Assembly (NCBI GenBank): GCA_003116975.1
Contig: BGKB01000217.1
Span: forward strand, 23,803 to 87,802
Length of the DNA stretch: 64,000 nt
Direction of reading: 5' to 3'
Source of the DNA: Aurantiochytrium sp. KH105
Taxonomy: Eukaryota; Sar; Bigyra; Thraustochytrida; Thraustochytriidae
The position numbers and the translations under genes were made by a program. How positions within the stretch are numbered: the first letter of the stretch is position 1; every line of letters begins with the position of its first letter. Shown here in pieces: positions 49,901-62,263 of this stretch. Under the pieces are notes generated by a model that saw only the letters and a list, made by a program, of their open reading frames with translations, was not told the DNA's origin and made no database searches.

Positions 49901-50119
49901 TTGGGGCGACCGAACGGGGACTCTGCCATTTCAACGGCGCGCTCGACGGTCTCGAGCTCGCCCTCGCGCGCCCCGTCGCTGGCGAGAATGTCGTCATCGG
50001 CGTCCATGAGCAGTCAGGCACATATACCACTGGGCACTGCCGTGCTTGAGCGCGCCAAGTCCATGTCGCCAAAGACTCGCCAGGGCTTTCCAATGTCTCC
50101 CAAGTCCAACGATGCGTAA
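46901..50119 (+). CDS. Cyclic-nucleotide-binding voltage-gated K+ channel (CNG/EAG/HCN type)
   Basis: A 1072-residue channel. The first ATG is at 46901; the frame is open slightly upstream only with GTG. The long disordered N terminus has an early coiled coil (about 65-95) and acidic stretches. S1 (WNLFVLCMLLWYSFTIPFSI) starts near residue 433; S2-S3 follow with FDVAFGVDILLNF and VMTWLLVDLIAITPFDI; S4 is KLIRLVKLTRLLRLV; S5 is LIVILLVIHLLACFFFYL; the pore has T641VGYGD; S6 is IIAMLISCSMFAYSVGNV. The C-linker precedes a cyclic-nucleotide-binding domain (about 740-870) whose phosphate-binding cassette reads FGEISLLVGGRRTASVRA. The GYGD filter indicates K+ selectivity, as in EAG and plant/protist CNBD channels. 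A Ser-rich tail follows. In a marine zoosporic protist it could couple cAMP/cGMP to membrane potential; that role is inference. Confidence 0.92.
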   Translation: MQSQHDGEEDTSAKNICSNEPSHAMHQTGNDIGAAAKNGNQSSPTSTRPSKAPPLSNSGGTLDIATMIQEQRFALEEQRKLLQRMEEMQLRLERLARTGKAGPRQSALALGSLGQQSECATGPASNACRPSFQVSEADSRVEPARHRLSVQIAPKQHMIQRSLTTSNINEQTSSVRDADCAITSGRDAAQGGRRRSVHGLAGPVEIRRLSGAGIGPARLSGFEDQAANRAVPKVFPNDVISTDALHRNSMTLDDALPSRRKPSVRGKHFDGLARLKLQIEGGYRMVVTDEEDSGDEEMSDAEEDEEGGTYKLGGDSMRERSRGRSSGAPELSNQHSGLDVDSESLVPAEGAQGKRQTSSYEDNAVSAIRTSILASGKRLKTVSGETGSFKYKTSSAKQGGAGRRRRRQKSFLSKYNPLNRLPVLHPESSFRAKWNLFVLCMLLWYSFTIPFSISFSISPYGLWRIIEILFDVAFGVDILLNFITGYYTKRQSVQLIVMNHRMIVKNYVMTWLLVDLIAITPFDIIVTLLTTGSTVHAERSVASLSKLIRLVKLTRLLRLVGLYRYFKYWSDRLKPGMLRLGTSLIVILLVIHLLACFFFYLSDLDPTRVDTWSDEYGVRHEDLAFPKYIASLYWSITTMTTVGYGDIVPQNEGEIFFVIIAMLISCSMFAYSVGNVASMVSAIDSTQTMYKEKMDWLKEYCSQQALPEELQTRIRAYYSHCWKDLKSFPFSEHAILDDLSPALRREVVLFLNRDMVDKVPFFQGQDDNFICRLILCMTAEVCAPLDMIIRQGEVGKAMYFVRRGLVEVCNADATEIYTTLSDGCYFGEISLLVGGRRTASVRAIFHSSLFRLEQDDLDNMLLDYPEALQKILHIAATSRYQLTEAEHESLQSRFQVFSSVLGNDNIRSGGGMGVSDEEDDLHGEDADNIGIAQEESTSFGKNYGAQDRNGDEFKSDDAQGQVSGQIVAGRRRSSTLSDANGEEGEDTFDSGPLPHPLISPLGRPNGDSAISTARSTVSSSPSRAPSLARMSSSASMSSQAHIPLGTAVLERAKSMSPKTRQGFPMSPKSNDA

Positions 50120-51064
50120 TGTTTGCACCTCTTTCTCTTCCTTCTGATTGCCAGCAATTGATTGATTGCCAGTGTGATGTAGACAGACTGCATGTTGCTT
50201 GGCATCGCAATGTCATTTGCAAGAGAGTTCAATGGATTGATGTCTGCTACTCGAAGCCACCTTGCCTCTTTTGTCCCACACTGTAAATGAGTCCGCTCTT
50301 CAAGGAAGGAGTTGTGTCTATACACGTAATTATTCTAGGGAAAGGGGTGAGCAGACTTTTGCGGCAACCAGAAACTTCGTCAGGACGAATTAGATTTGTG
50401 TTACGTGCAATCATCTTCCTGCCAACCTACAGTTTAGCATATTAGTCATGGTCACCATGTCACATTGTATTCCGCTTCTTACGCTTTTGGCCGAGTTTGA
50501 ACCTTGACTCTCTTTTCTCTCTGACCATGCTTGACTGTATTCTCTCTCGCTCGCTCGCTGCCAGCTGCCAGCTGCAGCTGCTGCTGTTGTCTGCCTGCTT
50601 GCTTGCCTGCCTGCCTGCCTGCAAGGCCTCTGTGGCACAGAGCGTCATGATGCAGCCTGGTTAGTAGCGTGAGGATCACCGTGACAGTGTAGAGCAGTCT
50701 CTGTCTCTGCGGCCGCAGTGAGGGGCCAGTGCCCTGCACGCGCGCGACAGACAGCCTGCCGCTGCGCATTCCCATTGGCAATCAATCACCAGTTCAGATG
50801 CTCCTAAGGAGCGGCGAGGGGAAGGAAAGATGAGGGGGGGGGCCACTGTCACGAGGGCGGCCTTCCTTGTCCTTGTGTCTTGCAATGCGTTGGTGATTGT
50901 TGCAGTGCGGCGCCCTTCCATTCTCTTTCCTTTCCTTTTTCTTGTCCGCGGTCGCCGTCCTGTTTCTGTCCTCTTCTGTCTGCTGGCTGCTCTCTCTGCC
51001 TGCTAGTAGGCTGCTGCAGCATCTGCTAGCTGCGGCTGCTTTTGTTGCCATTGGTTTTATCCAA

Positions 51065-51101
<37 letters not shown>

Positions 51102-51347
51102 AGGAAGGAAGGAAATAAGTGTCGTCGTCACTTTCTCTCTGACCAGTTGTGCTGCCGCTCCTTGCTTGCGCTTGGCTTGGCTTGCTTGTTGTGCTTGTTG
51201 TGCTTGTTGTGCTTGTTGTGCTAGTTGTGCTTGTTGTGCTTGTTGTGCTTGCTAGTGCTTGTTGTGCTTGCTAGTGCTTGCTGGCGCTGCTTGCGCTGCT
51301 GCTGCTGCTGCTGCTGCGCCTGTGCTTGGCTCGGCCAGCCGGGCATG

Positions 51348-51386
<39 letters not shown>

Positions 51387-51410
51387 ACCGACGACGGGCG
51401 GCGAGCGAGC
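50120..51410. other. Intergenic region with microsatellites
   Basis: (CTGC)n at 50600-50622, (AAAG)n 51064-51105, CTTGTTGTG nonamer repeats 51190-51270, CTG runs 51298-51318 and (GCAG)n 51345-51386 just before the start of the next gene. No other gene. Confidence 0.75.
51065..51115. repeat. (AAAG)n/(AAGG)n microsatellite
   Basis: About eleven AAAG units grading into AAGG. Confidence 0.9.
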
Positions 51411-53591
51411 ATGCAGCAGGCGGCGGCGGCCGCGCAGGCACGCAAGGGCGGGCGCATGTCGCCGGCGGAGGGGTGGGAGACCGTGCCGTCGGCGCGGCGC
51501 GAGTCCGGGCGCAGCCGCCAGGGCGCGGGCGCGCGCGCAGATGGCCAGGGCAGGCGGCACGCGGGCGCGGGGAGTGGCCGCAGCACCAGCGGAGGCGGAG
51601 CGACGGGCGCAGGCAGCGCCGGCAGCGGGCGCGCAGGCAGCGGCGCGCGGCGCGGCGCGGGCAGCGCGCGCGGGCTGGACCCCCGCGCAGGCGAGCCCGA
51701 CAGCGAGGCGCAGATGTTCGACCCCGAAACCCGGCAGCGACTTCACAACATGCTCGACGAGTACATCGAGAAGAAGTGCGCCTCGAACGAGCAGTGCCAG
51801 AAGAGCGACTTCGACGCCTCAGCCCGCGAGGCGCTCCAGCGGATCAGCTTCCTACAGGCGCTGCAGGCCATCGAGCATTTCGCGAGCTCGGTCTCGTCTC
51901 GTATCGTGAACAGGCCAGCCTACCTCATGGGGATTCTGCGCGGCCAGGAAATGCACTGGGACAAGTCACGCGCCGCCGCCAGCTTACCAGGCGGATCCGC
52001 GGACCTCCTCGGCATGCCCGGCGAGCTCATGCTTCTTGTTGGCGAGTTCTGCCTCGTCGGACACTGCATGCCTTCCGACTTTACCCCGGAGGTCTGCCTT
52101 GCCTTGCAGCGCTTGACGCCCCCGCTGGCTGTCAAAGCTGTTCAGGCCTTTAACGCGAACAAGCGCATCTGCGCGGGGAACCGGGGTGGTGTGCTCAACC
52201 GCCCGCGCTTCTTTCAGCGTCTCATACAGAATGTCGCGGACCAGAACTCGGAGGCCTCCGAGGACACGCCTGGGGCGTCAAGCGCCTCGGTAGGCCTCGC
52301 TGGCGACACGGATGCCCTTGGCGCCCCGGCCTCGGCCCTCCCACCTGGGCATCCTGATGGCCAAGACGACAAGCCCTTTTCGCAGACCCAGCAGCACACA
52401 TCCTCGCCACCACCTCTGGGTGCCCCCGCGTCTTCTCTCGAGGACGAGGAGGAGGACTCGGGTGGTCTCGGCCAACACGCAATCACGAAACAAGAAACGC
52501 TTCAACCTCCCACCCATACACGCAACGCATGGGGTACTCCGGAAACCGGGACGACCAGCGCTAGCACAAGCAACCCCAGCGCAGGTGGTAACAGCAACAA
52601 GCTCAATGTATCGACGCCCTCGGCGCGGTCTGCTGATGGGTCCGCCTCGTCGGTGTCGACGGGAACGGGCTCGGGCGAGGCCGATGATGCCGACGCCGAC
52701 GCCGACGCTGATCCGGATGCGGATCCTGCGCACGAGGCGTACGAGGAGCATTCCGTTGCAACTGCAGCGGATACCGCGGACGGTTTTGCGTCGACGGGGC
52801 GTCCCTCGCTGACAGCTTCGGGTCAGATGGGCAGTCTTGTTGTCCCCTCAAGCGGGGTCCTGGACAGCGCTGACGGTGGAGAAGATAGCGCAGCCGTTGC
52901 AGCAGCGGTCGCCGCTGCTGCGGCTGGTGGGCCCGGGGCTTCATCGGCGGCGCAAACCGGTTCGGGTTCGGCCGCCACACAGGCATGGGACGACTCTGCA
53001 TTCGGCGCAGCAGGGAACGCCATCTATTGGAATCCTGGCGGTCTCGGCCCGGTCGCGGGTGAACCTACGACGCCAAAGTCTGCCCGGGGCCGCACATCCT
53101 CGTTCATGACGCCCTCTCCCCAGGTACATTTCAAGGATCGCCCTCAGACTGCCGATCGCAGTGCACGGCACGAAAACACCGCAGGACCCAGCGCGGCTTT
53201 TGACGACCCACGCTCTCGACCAGCTGGCTTGGTTGGCAGCGACTTTTTGGACTCGGCTTTTGACACACGCAGCCGCACGAGCAGCGTCGCGTACGAGTCA
53301 CAGTCCGCCGACGCGACTGCGCCTACATGGGACGCCGTGCGCGACCGAAACAGCAGCCTCTTTTTCAACACTGCCGGACCATCCGCCACTTCGGGTCCTG
53401 TTGCTGGCTCCTCTGCAACTGGGCCGACAGGCTTGCCGCGCGCCCCGGGCCATGGGTCGGACGCTGGCGTATTCTTTTCAGACCCAAGCGCTTTTAGCGA
53501 TCAGTTTGCCTCGACGGCGTCTTCTGGTGCGTGGACAAACACCACGGGGCCTTCGGGCCCTGTTGATGTTGCAAGTTCCGCGAATGCCTGG

Positions 53592-53623
<32 letters not shown>

Positions 53624-53867
53624 CGATGGCTCTCCATCTTCATCGTCAACCACGACCGCGCGCGAGCCCTCGTCGTCAACCTCTTCCTCGAATTCGGCGC
53701 CGCCGAGCGAGTCTTCATCGGACTTGCATGCGCGTGTCCGGCATCTAGAGGGTCTCTGTGCTCGTCTTGAGCAGGAAAACTCGCACCTCCGCCAGCGCCA
53801 GGACGTCCTCACTGCGGGTCTTCGTCAGCTTCTTGCGGCGGCCACAGCCCCTGCGGCGCCGCGATAA
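51411..53867 (+). CDS. Protein with two hnRNP-Q-acidic-domain-like regions and C-terminal coiled coil
   Basis: About 818 residues from ATG at 51411; the frame is open further upstream, but only through CTTGTTGTG and GCAG repeats. After a Gly/Ala/Arg-rich N terminus comes a helical region ALQRISFLQALQAIEHFA followed by SRIVNRPAYLMGIL (about 133-178), then a second, ALQRLTPPLAVKAVQAFN followed by NRGGVLNRPRFFQRL (about 228-275). Both follow the pattern of the N-terminal acidic domain of hnRNP Q/R (helix pairs ending in S-x-V-x-N-K-S-A-F-L). There are no RRMs. The rest is disordered (Ser/Thr/Gly-rich, Asp-Ala repeats, polyGln at about 730) and ends with a leucine-zipper-like coil HARVRHLEGLCARLEQENSH. 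A role in RNP assembly is inference; the domain assignment is by pattern only. Confidence 0.7.
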
Positions 53868-55899
<2,032 letters not shown>

Positions 55900-58800
55900 A
55901 TGTACTCGTCTGGCGGGCTCGACTCGTTTTCCTCGGGAACCTTTTGGTCGCAAGCGCAAGGCGGTGCCTTCTTTGGCAGCCCTGTCGATGATATCCTGGC
56001 CAGAGATGACTTTACCCTGGAGGATATTCTCGAGGAGGACACTACGATCCAGGAAACCAAGGCAGTGAACGAAAAGCTCGTAGATTTTTTGAAGGAGCCC
56101 GCGACACTCTCGCGACTTCTTTCCTATGTTGCATGCACCGACCTCAAGACATTCGATGCTTTGATGCGAGAGGGCGTCGCACCGGCCAAAGGCCCGACCA
56201 TGACCCTCGGCAGCAGCGAAAGCAGCGGCGAAGGCGACTCGCCCGCAGATGGTGCGAGCAGCCCTGAAACCTCAGACACCGCAAAAGCCAACGCTTCTCC
56301 AGGCGCCGATGACGGCGAGGCAAAGACATCCCACGGCGGTGACGAGGTCGAGGACACGGGGACAAAAACCATGACGGACCTCGGGAACGAGCGCGCCTCT
56401 GCTCGCGCTGAAGCAGCAGCTGCCGCCGCCGCTTCACTCGTTGCTGGCGATGACGACGAAGAGGCCGATGATGGGACGCAGGACGGTGTCGCGTCGCAGG
56501 GCGAGGCTGCTGAGCTGCGCGAAGAGAGGCTGATGCGCTTTCCCTTTATCGCGTGCGAGGTGATTTGCTGCAACCTGACGCAGATTATCGAGCCTCTGGT
56601 GAACAGTGCTGATCTCTTGTCCAAATTCTTTTCCCTCTTGGATCGCGAGCCACCTCTAGACTCGAGGCTGGCCGGGTACTTTTTCAAGATTCTCATGGTT
56701 CTCCTTCGTCGAGCTCCGGAAAAGGTTCTTTGGTTCTCCATTTACCGCAACATTGACATTTCGGACGCGGGATGCGAAGATGGGATCAAGAGTATTGGCT
56801 GGCTCATGCCCAAGCTGCTCAAGCACATTGACTCTTATTCGGTGATGTGCTGCTTTAAGTCCCTCCTCCAGGTTGCAGCCGATGAAAACGCTCTCGCCGA
56901 AGTCGAAGAAGATGAAGAGGACGATAGCTCCTTTCCCGGATATGGCCAGAGCATGTCGAGCCAAACAACCAAACAGATCGGAGACCTCGACGGACGTGAT
57001 GAGTGCGATGAAGTGGAGCGTGGGGCGCTGATGCGTCCCGTCCGCTCCGTCTGGCTCGGCGGGAACGGTGCTGCGCAAGCCGTCTTGAAAACACTTGCGG
57101 CGAGCAACAACTCGGACTCGCACAATAATGCTGCAGAACTGCTCGCGGACATGATTCATCGCGCGGCCATGGCTCGGCTTGCCTTGCAACAGACTGATGC
57201 CGCTCTTGGAGGTGTTCCGGAAGCCCAGGGGCGGGCTCCGGGCGCCGCCGACACGGCCGGTCATGCCGAGGGAGCCGCCGCGACCGCCGCTGGCGTCGAA
57301 GGCACTGTTGCAGGCGGCGAAGGGCGCCTGCCGACGTTTAGCGCCTTTGTCCTCGTCGACGAGGGCTCTGGGCCAAACGCAGAAACAGCTATGATTGAGT
57401 CTGGTGTCGAATGGACCCTTGAACTGTGTCAAGAGCTTCTCAAGGTGGCCTTGTTCTCCTCGGAGTCAACAAAGTCGCAAGGCAACGGGAACTCCGGTAG
57501 CACGACCCCCAAGGAAGAGGGCGAAGAGGCGGAGGGCGAACTTTTGCTGCGCACCGTGGAGCGCGGGTCCGCATCCGTGGCCAGTTTGCAGGTACTTACT
57601 CATCTTGTGAGCGCTTTTGCGCTCGAGCGATGGTCGGACCCAAGCCCCGCGATGTTGGCACAGACGGGGGATTCACATATGACGACGATGGCCAAACATG
57701 GCGCCCTTCCCGCCGAGCTAGAGACCATTTTGGACCGCCTCGACGACCTAACCGCGTGTCTTTTGCCCGAAAAACACGCCACGCTCTTTGCGGTGTCAGA
57801 GCAACGAGCGTTGCGTGTTTTGGGCATGCACCGGCTGCGCATTGTGGAGCTGGCCTGCATGCTAGTGCATACCAAGTACCCCGCCGCAATTTCACGCGTT
57901 GCAACCTCATCGGTGCAACCACTCAATGTCTGTCTCGACTTGTTTTTCCAGTTTGAATGGAACAACTGTCTGCACTCGGTTGTGGAGCGAACCTTGCAGT
58001 TCTGCCTGCGGGGCGGTGTGTCCGAGGAATCAATAGGTTTTGACACGGGCAGCGAGAATTCCACGCAAGAGGAGGAGCGCGAGGACTCGAACCTATTTCT
58101 CGGTGCACGAAGCGGCTTTCCTGGAGGTTCCGGCGCCGCGGACGGCAAGCTCGAAGGCAACGAAGCGCAGGAGAGACTTCGTCAAAGCGAACTCATGCGC
58201 GAGCAGGCCGCGGCGGACGCAGCGCTGGTCGCTCTGCAACGTCACGTTTTCGATTCTTGCAAGCTCATTGACCGTCTTCTCGATGCTTACCGCGCAAACC
58301 GCGAGAGCGTGGAAGAGACGGAGGGCTTTTGGGCTGCGCTTGATGAGAAGCGCGCCGGGGAAGTCCGCGGCAAGGTTCGCTCGTGCGGTCAGCGAGGCTA
58401 TATCGGCTATTGCCATCGCATCGTAAACACGGTTGCCATGGTTGCCTCATCAAATCGCAGCGACCGCGAGGTTTTGGCTGGGCGCGACGAGGAGGGATCG
58501 GAGAAGCCGTCGTGGCCGGCGCTCGAGGCAACCGATTCCAACAAGGAGTGGGCCACCCTCCTTGAAGGGGAAATTTCAGATGTTAATGCAGTGGAGCAGT
58601 GTCTTTTAGGGGGGATGCGGCCTCGCACCTCGTCCATTCCGACGTCGGAGGGTCTCGGTGGCGATATGGAAGACTTTGACGGTGATCTCTTTCTGAGCGC
58701 TGCGCGCGGGATCCAGCGTGGATCTGGCGACGATGACGACGACGACGATGACGATTTCAAGGCCTTTGGTGCTTTTCCGAACCCGGATGCTGGGGTTGCC

Positions 58801-59313
58801 GCGGGCGTCAGCTTTGAGATTGACGACGATGACGACGACAGCGAAGAGGATGAAGATGGAGATGGAGATGGTGCTGAGGGCTTCAACCCGTTTGGATCCG
58901 CAGATCAGACGCCATCTCTGTCTGCAGGCTCTGTGGATCCTTTCGGGGCACATTTTGGATCGAACGCTACGGAGAGCTTTCCCTCCAACCAGCAGAAATA
59001 TATTACCAGCAACAGTTCGTCAAAAGCCAACGATGACGATGACGATGATGAATTCTCCGCGCTAGCTTCTGGGAGCGATCCATTTGAAGACGATGATGAC
59101 AAGACCAACGTCCGCGCCAGCGACGACAATGCTTTCGATCCCTTTTCTGATCCCCCGAAAGCCCCAACGGCCGATGGTTCTGAAAAGGGGAATGAGGATG
59201 AGACGCTTGCTGCGGCTCTAGATGCAAAGATGTCGCTTTCTGACCAAGGAAATGCAAGTTCTTCCCCAAAGGGCGACGACGAAACCCCTACTTGGGTCCC
59301 TGATTTTGAGTAG
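55900..59313 (+). CDS. SAPS-domain regulatory subunit of PP6 / SIT4-associated protein
   Basis: An 1137-residue member of the SIT4-associated/PP6R family, which holds the catalytic subunit of protein phosphatase 6. The N terminus SPVDDILARDDFTLEDILEE followed by DTTIQETKAVNEKLVDFL matches the SAPS start (FW..., S-P-x-D-x-L-L-x-x-x-x-F-T-L-E-E-L-L). The region FPFIACEVICCNLTQIIEPL, SRLAGYFFKILMVLLRRAPE and the HEAT-like helices to about 780 form the armadillo-like SAPS domain, with disordered acidic inserts (about 95-205). The C-terminal third is acidic and disordered: several poly-Asp runs and repeated D/S-DPF motifs (FDPFSDPP). The first ATG, just after the AAGTCGCACCACC context, is taken as start. 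Confidence 0.9.
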   Translation: MYSSGGLDSFSSGTFWSQAQGGAFFGSPVDDILARDDFTLEDILEEDTTIQETKAVNEKLVDFLKEPATLSRLLSYVACTDLKTFDALMREGVAPAKGPTMTLGSSESSGEGDSPADGASSPETSDTAKANASPGADDGEAKTSHGGDEVEDTGTKTMTDLGNERASARAEAAAAAAASLVAGDDDEEADDGTQDGVASQGEAAELREERLMRFPFIACEVICCNLTQIIEPLVNSADLLSKFFSLLDREPPLDSRLAGYFFKILMVLLRRAPEKVLWFSIYRNIDISDAGCEDGIKSIGWLMPKLLKHIDSYSVMCCFKSLLQVAADENALAEVEEDEEDDSSFPGYGQSMSSQTTKQIGDLDGRDECDEVERGALMRPVRSVWLGGNGAAQAVLKTLAASNNSDSHNNAAELLADMIHRAAMARLALQQTDAALGGVPEAQGRAPGAADTAGHAEGAAATAAGVEGTVAGGEGRLPTFSAFVLVDEGSGPNAETAMIESGVEWTLELCQELLKVALFSSESTKSQGNGNSGSTTPKEEGEEAEGELLLRTVERGSASVASLQVLTHLVSAFALERWSDPSPAMLAQTGDSHMTTMAKHGALPAELETILDRLDDLTACLLPEKHATLFAVSEQRALRVLGMHRLRIVELACMLVHTKYPAAISRVATSSVQPLNVCLDLFFQFEWNNCLHSVVERTLQFCLRGGVSEESIGFDTGSENSTQEEEREDSNLFLGARSGFPGGSGAADGKLEGNEAQERLRQSELMREQAAADAALVALQRHVFDSCKLIDRLLDAYRANRESVEETEGFWAALDEKRAGEVRGKVRSCGQRGYIGYCHRIVNTVAMVASSNRSDREVLAGRDEEGSEKPSWPALEATDSNKEWATLLEGEISDVNAVEQCLLGGMRPRTSSIPTSEGLGGDMEDFDGDLFLSAARGIQRGSGDDDDDDDDDFKAFGAFPNPDAGVAAGVSFEIDDDDDDSEEDEDGDGDGAEGFNPFGSADQTPSLSAGSVDPFGAHFGSNATESFPSNQQKYITSNSSSKANDDDDDDEFSALASGSDPFEDDDDKTNVRASDDNAFDPFSDPPKAPTADGSEKGNEDETLAAALDAKMSLSDQGNASSSPKGDDETPTWVPDFE

Positions 59314-60216
59314 GCTGCTGGCCCCGCTGCAATGGAATGACATTGTAAGTAAGAGAGATTCTTGTCAATTTTGCTTCTTTCCCCGTCCCTCTTTCAAACT
59401 CCTTTTTGTTCGCTCGTGCCCGTGCTCCTGCCCGCTTCTGGCGCAGCCAAACCAACGCAGCTTGCACAGCTAAGTAGGCTGGCTGAGGGAGTGAGGGCCA
59501 AAGACCTTTATACATTGGGCCTCGTCATGCCAGGGTGCTATGACCCGATACTATGTCAGCGGCGATTCGTTCCATGATCCTCTGGCTTGGTCGCTGCCCT
59601 GCTGCTGAGATGCTGGCGGTGCAGGCTGGCCAGACAAGATAAATTGTCATGGCTCGCCAGTGGCCTTGATCGCCGTGTCTGGCTGGGCTGGGCCTGTGCT
59701 GGGCTGTGCTGTGCTGTGCTGTGCTGTCACTCGTCGTCGTGAATCGTGGTCCTGGCCCCCTGCCCTCTCTTGCTGAGATCGCTTCCCCCAGTCCTGTGGC
59801 TGTGGCGGGTGTCCCCTCTGGCTCGCTGGGCCGGCGCCGCCCTCCTGCTCCCCCCTGCACCTGCGCGCGCAGTGGAGGGGAAGCAGGGAGGGGACGGAGG
59901 GGGGTTGAGGAGACGAGAGGGAGGAGGGGGTGGGAGGTGACGAGAGAGGGCAGAGGAGGAGGAGGGCAGAGGGGAGAGAGGGGGTGGGGGAAGCGGATGT
60001 GGAGGCAGGCAGATGGAGACGAGGGCGACTGTATCGAGTAAGAAAGGCCGCATTGGCAGGCAGTGGCCATGGTGGCAGCCACCACTGGCAGTGGCAGATA
60101 GAGAAGTTCACCAGCCGCGGCATCCAACAACAAGCAAGCCTCGCCCACTGCAAGCCTTGCCCTCTCTCTGGCAAAGTCAGCCAACCAACGGAGCCGAGTC
60201 AGAAAGAGAGAAAGAA

Positions 60217-60295
<79 letters not shown>

Positions 60296-60457
60296 CAAAG
60301 GACAAAAGGGCACGCACGCGCAGAGGGAGGGAGGGGCCGAGCCTGCGCACGGCGGGCTCGGTCGGGCCAGCTAGCCAGTCGAGCCAGTCGAGCCAGTCGA
60401 GCGAGATAAGCAAGCAACCAAGCAAGCAAACAAACAAACACAAAAGCAAAAGCAAGC
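59314..60457. other. Intergenic region with (GCAG)n and G-rich tract
   Basis: Includes tandem TGTGC words (59697-59726), a purine tract with poly-G on the plus strand (59870-59990) and (GCAG)n at 60211-60297, about 160 bp before the PCIF1 start. The 5' leader of PCIF1 has CGAGCCAGT triplication (60379-60400) and AAGCAAAC repeats. No gene. Confidence 0.75.
60211..60297. repeat. (GCAG)n microsatellite
   Basis: About 21 tandem units. Confidence 0.95.
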
Positions 60458-62263
60458 ATGGCGGGGGCTGGCGACGAGCTGTCGCAGCTCATGGCTTCGT
60501 TCTACGAGGACAAGCCCAAAGTCGCGGCAGCGCCGAAGCCAGCGCAGCAGCACAAGCAGCAGGGCCGCGCAAAAATCGCAAAAGGGACGCAGAATCTCAT
60601 TGTCGGTGCCAAAAATGCCAAGCGGCAACGCGCGGCTCCTTCGGCGAATATCACCACCACCACCAGCAGCAGCAGCACAAGCAGCACAAGCAGCACAACC
60701 AAGTACGATGATGGCGACGAAAAAGAGGCTGAAGAGGACGCGATCGTCGTCACTAGCGGCGCCGCAAAGCGCACTAAAACACTTTCTCAAGTTGCCACTT
60801 CAGCCGAAGCAAAGCCGAATAATACTGCAAGCTCTGATCCCCCATCGTCCGGGGATGATGCCGCGTCGATCTGGGACGAGGACGACGAGGAGGCGGGCTA
60901 CGAAATTGATGTGGAGGACAACGCGCCGCCACAATTCACAGACAGTTTCCCCGCCAAGGAAGTCTGGCTTCGCGGTGAGCTGCGCAAACTACATTTCCGA
61001 CTCGAGAAGGCTTTGTCCGTTCACCTCGATCCCCTCGACATCGCAAAGCTGCCTCTGCAAACTAAACTGACGCTGCGTAACGGAGACGCTCTCTGGCATC
61101 GCTGGATCTTCGCCGCCCTCGAAAGCAGTGCTGAAACGCATGGCGTTCTCCCGGATGAAATGGGACTTCATGGGGCCGAGTCTGTTATTCGCGTCGACTT
61201 GGAAGGAATGAGCGGGGGCGACGCCGCGATTCTAGACTTTTCTAGCGCGGCCGCCAAGCTCATCACAAATGCCAAGCCGCCAGCGGCCGACTCCAAGCAG
61301 GGGCGCCGGCAGCATGTCACGCTGGTGCGCGCGAAACGAGCCAACGGTGAATACAAACTCCGCTACCGTTCCGAAGAGGTTACCGTGCGCCCCACCCACC
61401 TCATGAAGCTCGCTCAAAGTTTTCGGTGGGCGCAAAGAGCGGCCGTGGGCAGCGAGAACAAAGATGCAAGCACATCGGCAAAGCGCGGAACGTCTTTGCG
61501 AAGCCCCGCGAAAGGGGCGCATTCTCTGCGAGGGCGTGATGGAAAGCCACAACAAGCAGCAGGCAATTCAGCCGCTTCCACAATTTCTTCAACCTCTTCA
61601 ATACCGTCCGCAGCTGATTTGGAAGCTGAGCACGGTGCACGCGAACTCGAAAGCCAGGAGTTCTTGCGTGCTGCTTTTTGCGTGTTGATGCGATACGAGA
61701 CGTTCGGCGGCGCAGGATTTCAAGCAGCGCTCCCGGATGCCACCTTTCATGTCCTCAAAGAAGATTTTCACGTGGAAGAGGAATGCTTTGCTTCGCCTCT
61801 CAATAAGTATTACGCCTTCAACCGGTTCTGCTCCCTATTCCCGGACACAGACTCTGCCTTTGGCTCGCGCGGCTCCTTCTTCTATTTTCGCCCAATACGC
61901 GGCTGCTTCGAGGTCAATCCCCCCTTTGCCACCTCGACTGTAATGATTACCGCTGACCGTATCGGCCAGCTGCTTACGGACGCAGCAGGTGTGGGTGAAA
62001 GTCTCGCATTTATTGTCATTGTGCCAGCAAGATACGCAGACCTCTTTGAAAAGAGTGGGTTTCATCGTCGCAAATTGATTGTTCCAAACCGTCAGCACAA
62101 TTACAAGCAGGGGGCCCAGCATCGTGCCAAATCGCGGACAAGTGTTGCTTCGACTACCGACACCGCAATTCACATTCTTCAAACCGATGCGGCAAATGCA
62201 AAGTGGCCGCTGGATGAGAACATGTGCCAGCGACTTCTCGCCTCTTTCCAAACTCGTCAGTAG
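60458..62263 (+). CDS. PCIF1: PCIF1/CAPAM-type mRNA cap adenosine N6-methyltransferase
   Basis: A 601-residue homologue of PCIF1 (CAPAM), which methylates N6 of 2'-O-methyladenosine next to the m7G cap. The catalytic motif N487PPF490 (the NPPF variant of the Rossmann methyltransferase motif) lies in GCFEVNPPFATST. It is flanked by the diagnostic ASPLNKYYAFNRFCSLFPDT with DSAFGSRGSFF and by SLAFIVIVPARYADLFEKSG, FHRRKLIVPNRQHNYKQGAQH and AIHILQTDAANAKWPLDENM. The human WW domain that binds the RNA polymerase II CTD is not present; the first 150 residues are low-complexity with acid runs (EDDEEAGYEIDVEDN). It may therefore act independently of the CTD. The first ATG is used. Confidence 0.9.
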   Translation: MAGAGDELSQLMASFYEDKPKVAAAPKPAQQHKQQGRAKIAKGTQNLIVGAKNAKRQRAAPSANITTTTSSSSTSSTSSTTKYDDGDEKEAEEDAIVVTSGAAKRTKTLSQVATSAEAKPNNTASSDPPSSGDDAASIWDEDDEEAGYEIDVEDNAPPQFTDSFPAKEVWLRGELRKLHFRLEKALSVHLDPLDIAKLPLQTKLTLRNGDALWHRWIFAALESSAETHGVLPDEMGLHGAESVIRVDLEGMSGGDAAILDFSSAAAKLITNAKPPAADSKQGRRQHVTLVRAKRANGEYKLRYRSEEVTVRPTHLMKLAQSFRWAQRAAVGSENKDASTSAKRGTSLRSPAKGAHSLRGRDGKPQQAAGNSAASTISSTSSIPSAADLEAEHGARELESQEFLRAAFCVLMRYETFGGAGFQAALPDATFHVLKEDFHVEEECFASPLNKYYAFNRFCSLFPDTDSAFGSRGSFFYFRPIRGCFEVNPPFATSTVMITADRIGQLLTDAAGVGESLAFIVIVPARYADLFEKSGFHRRKLIVPNRQHNYKQGAQHRAKSRTSVASTTDTAIHILQTDAANAKWPLDENMCQRLLASFQTRQ

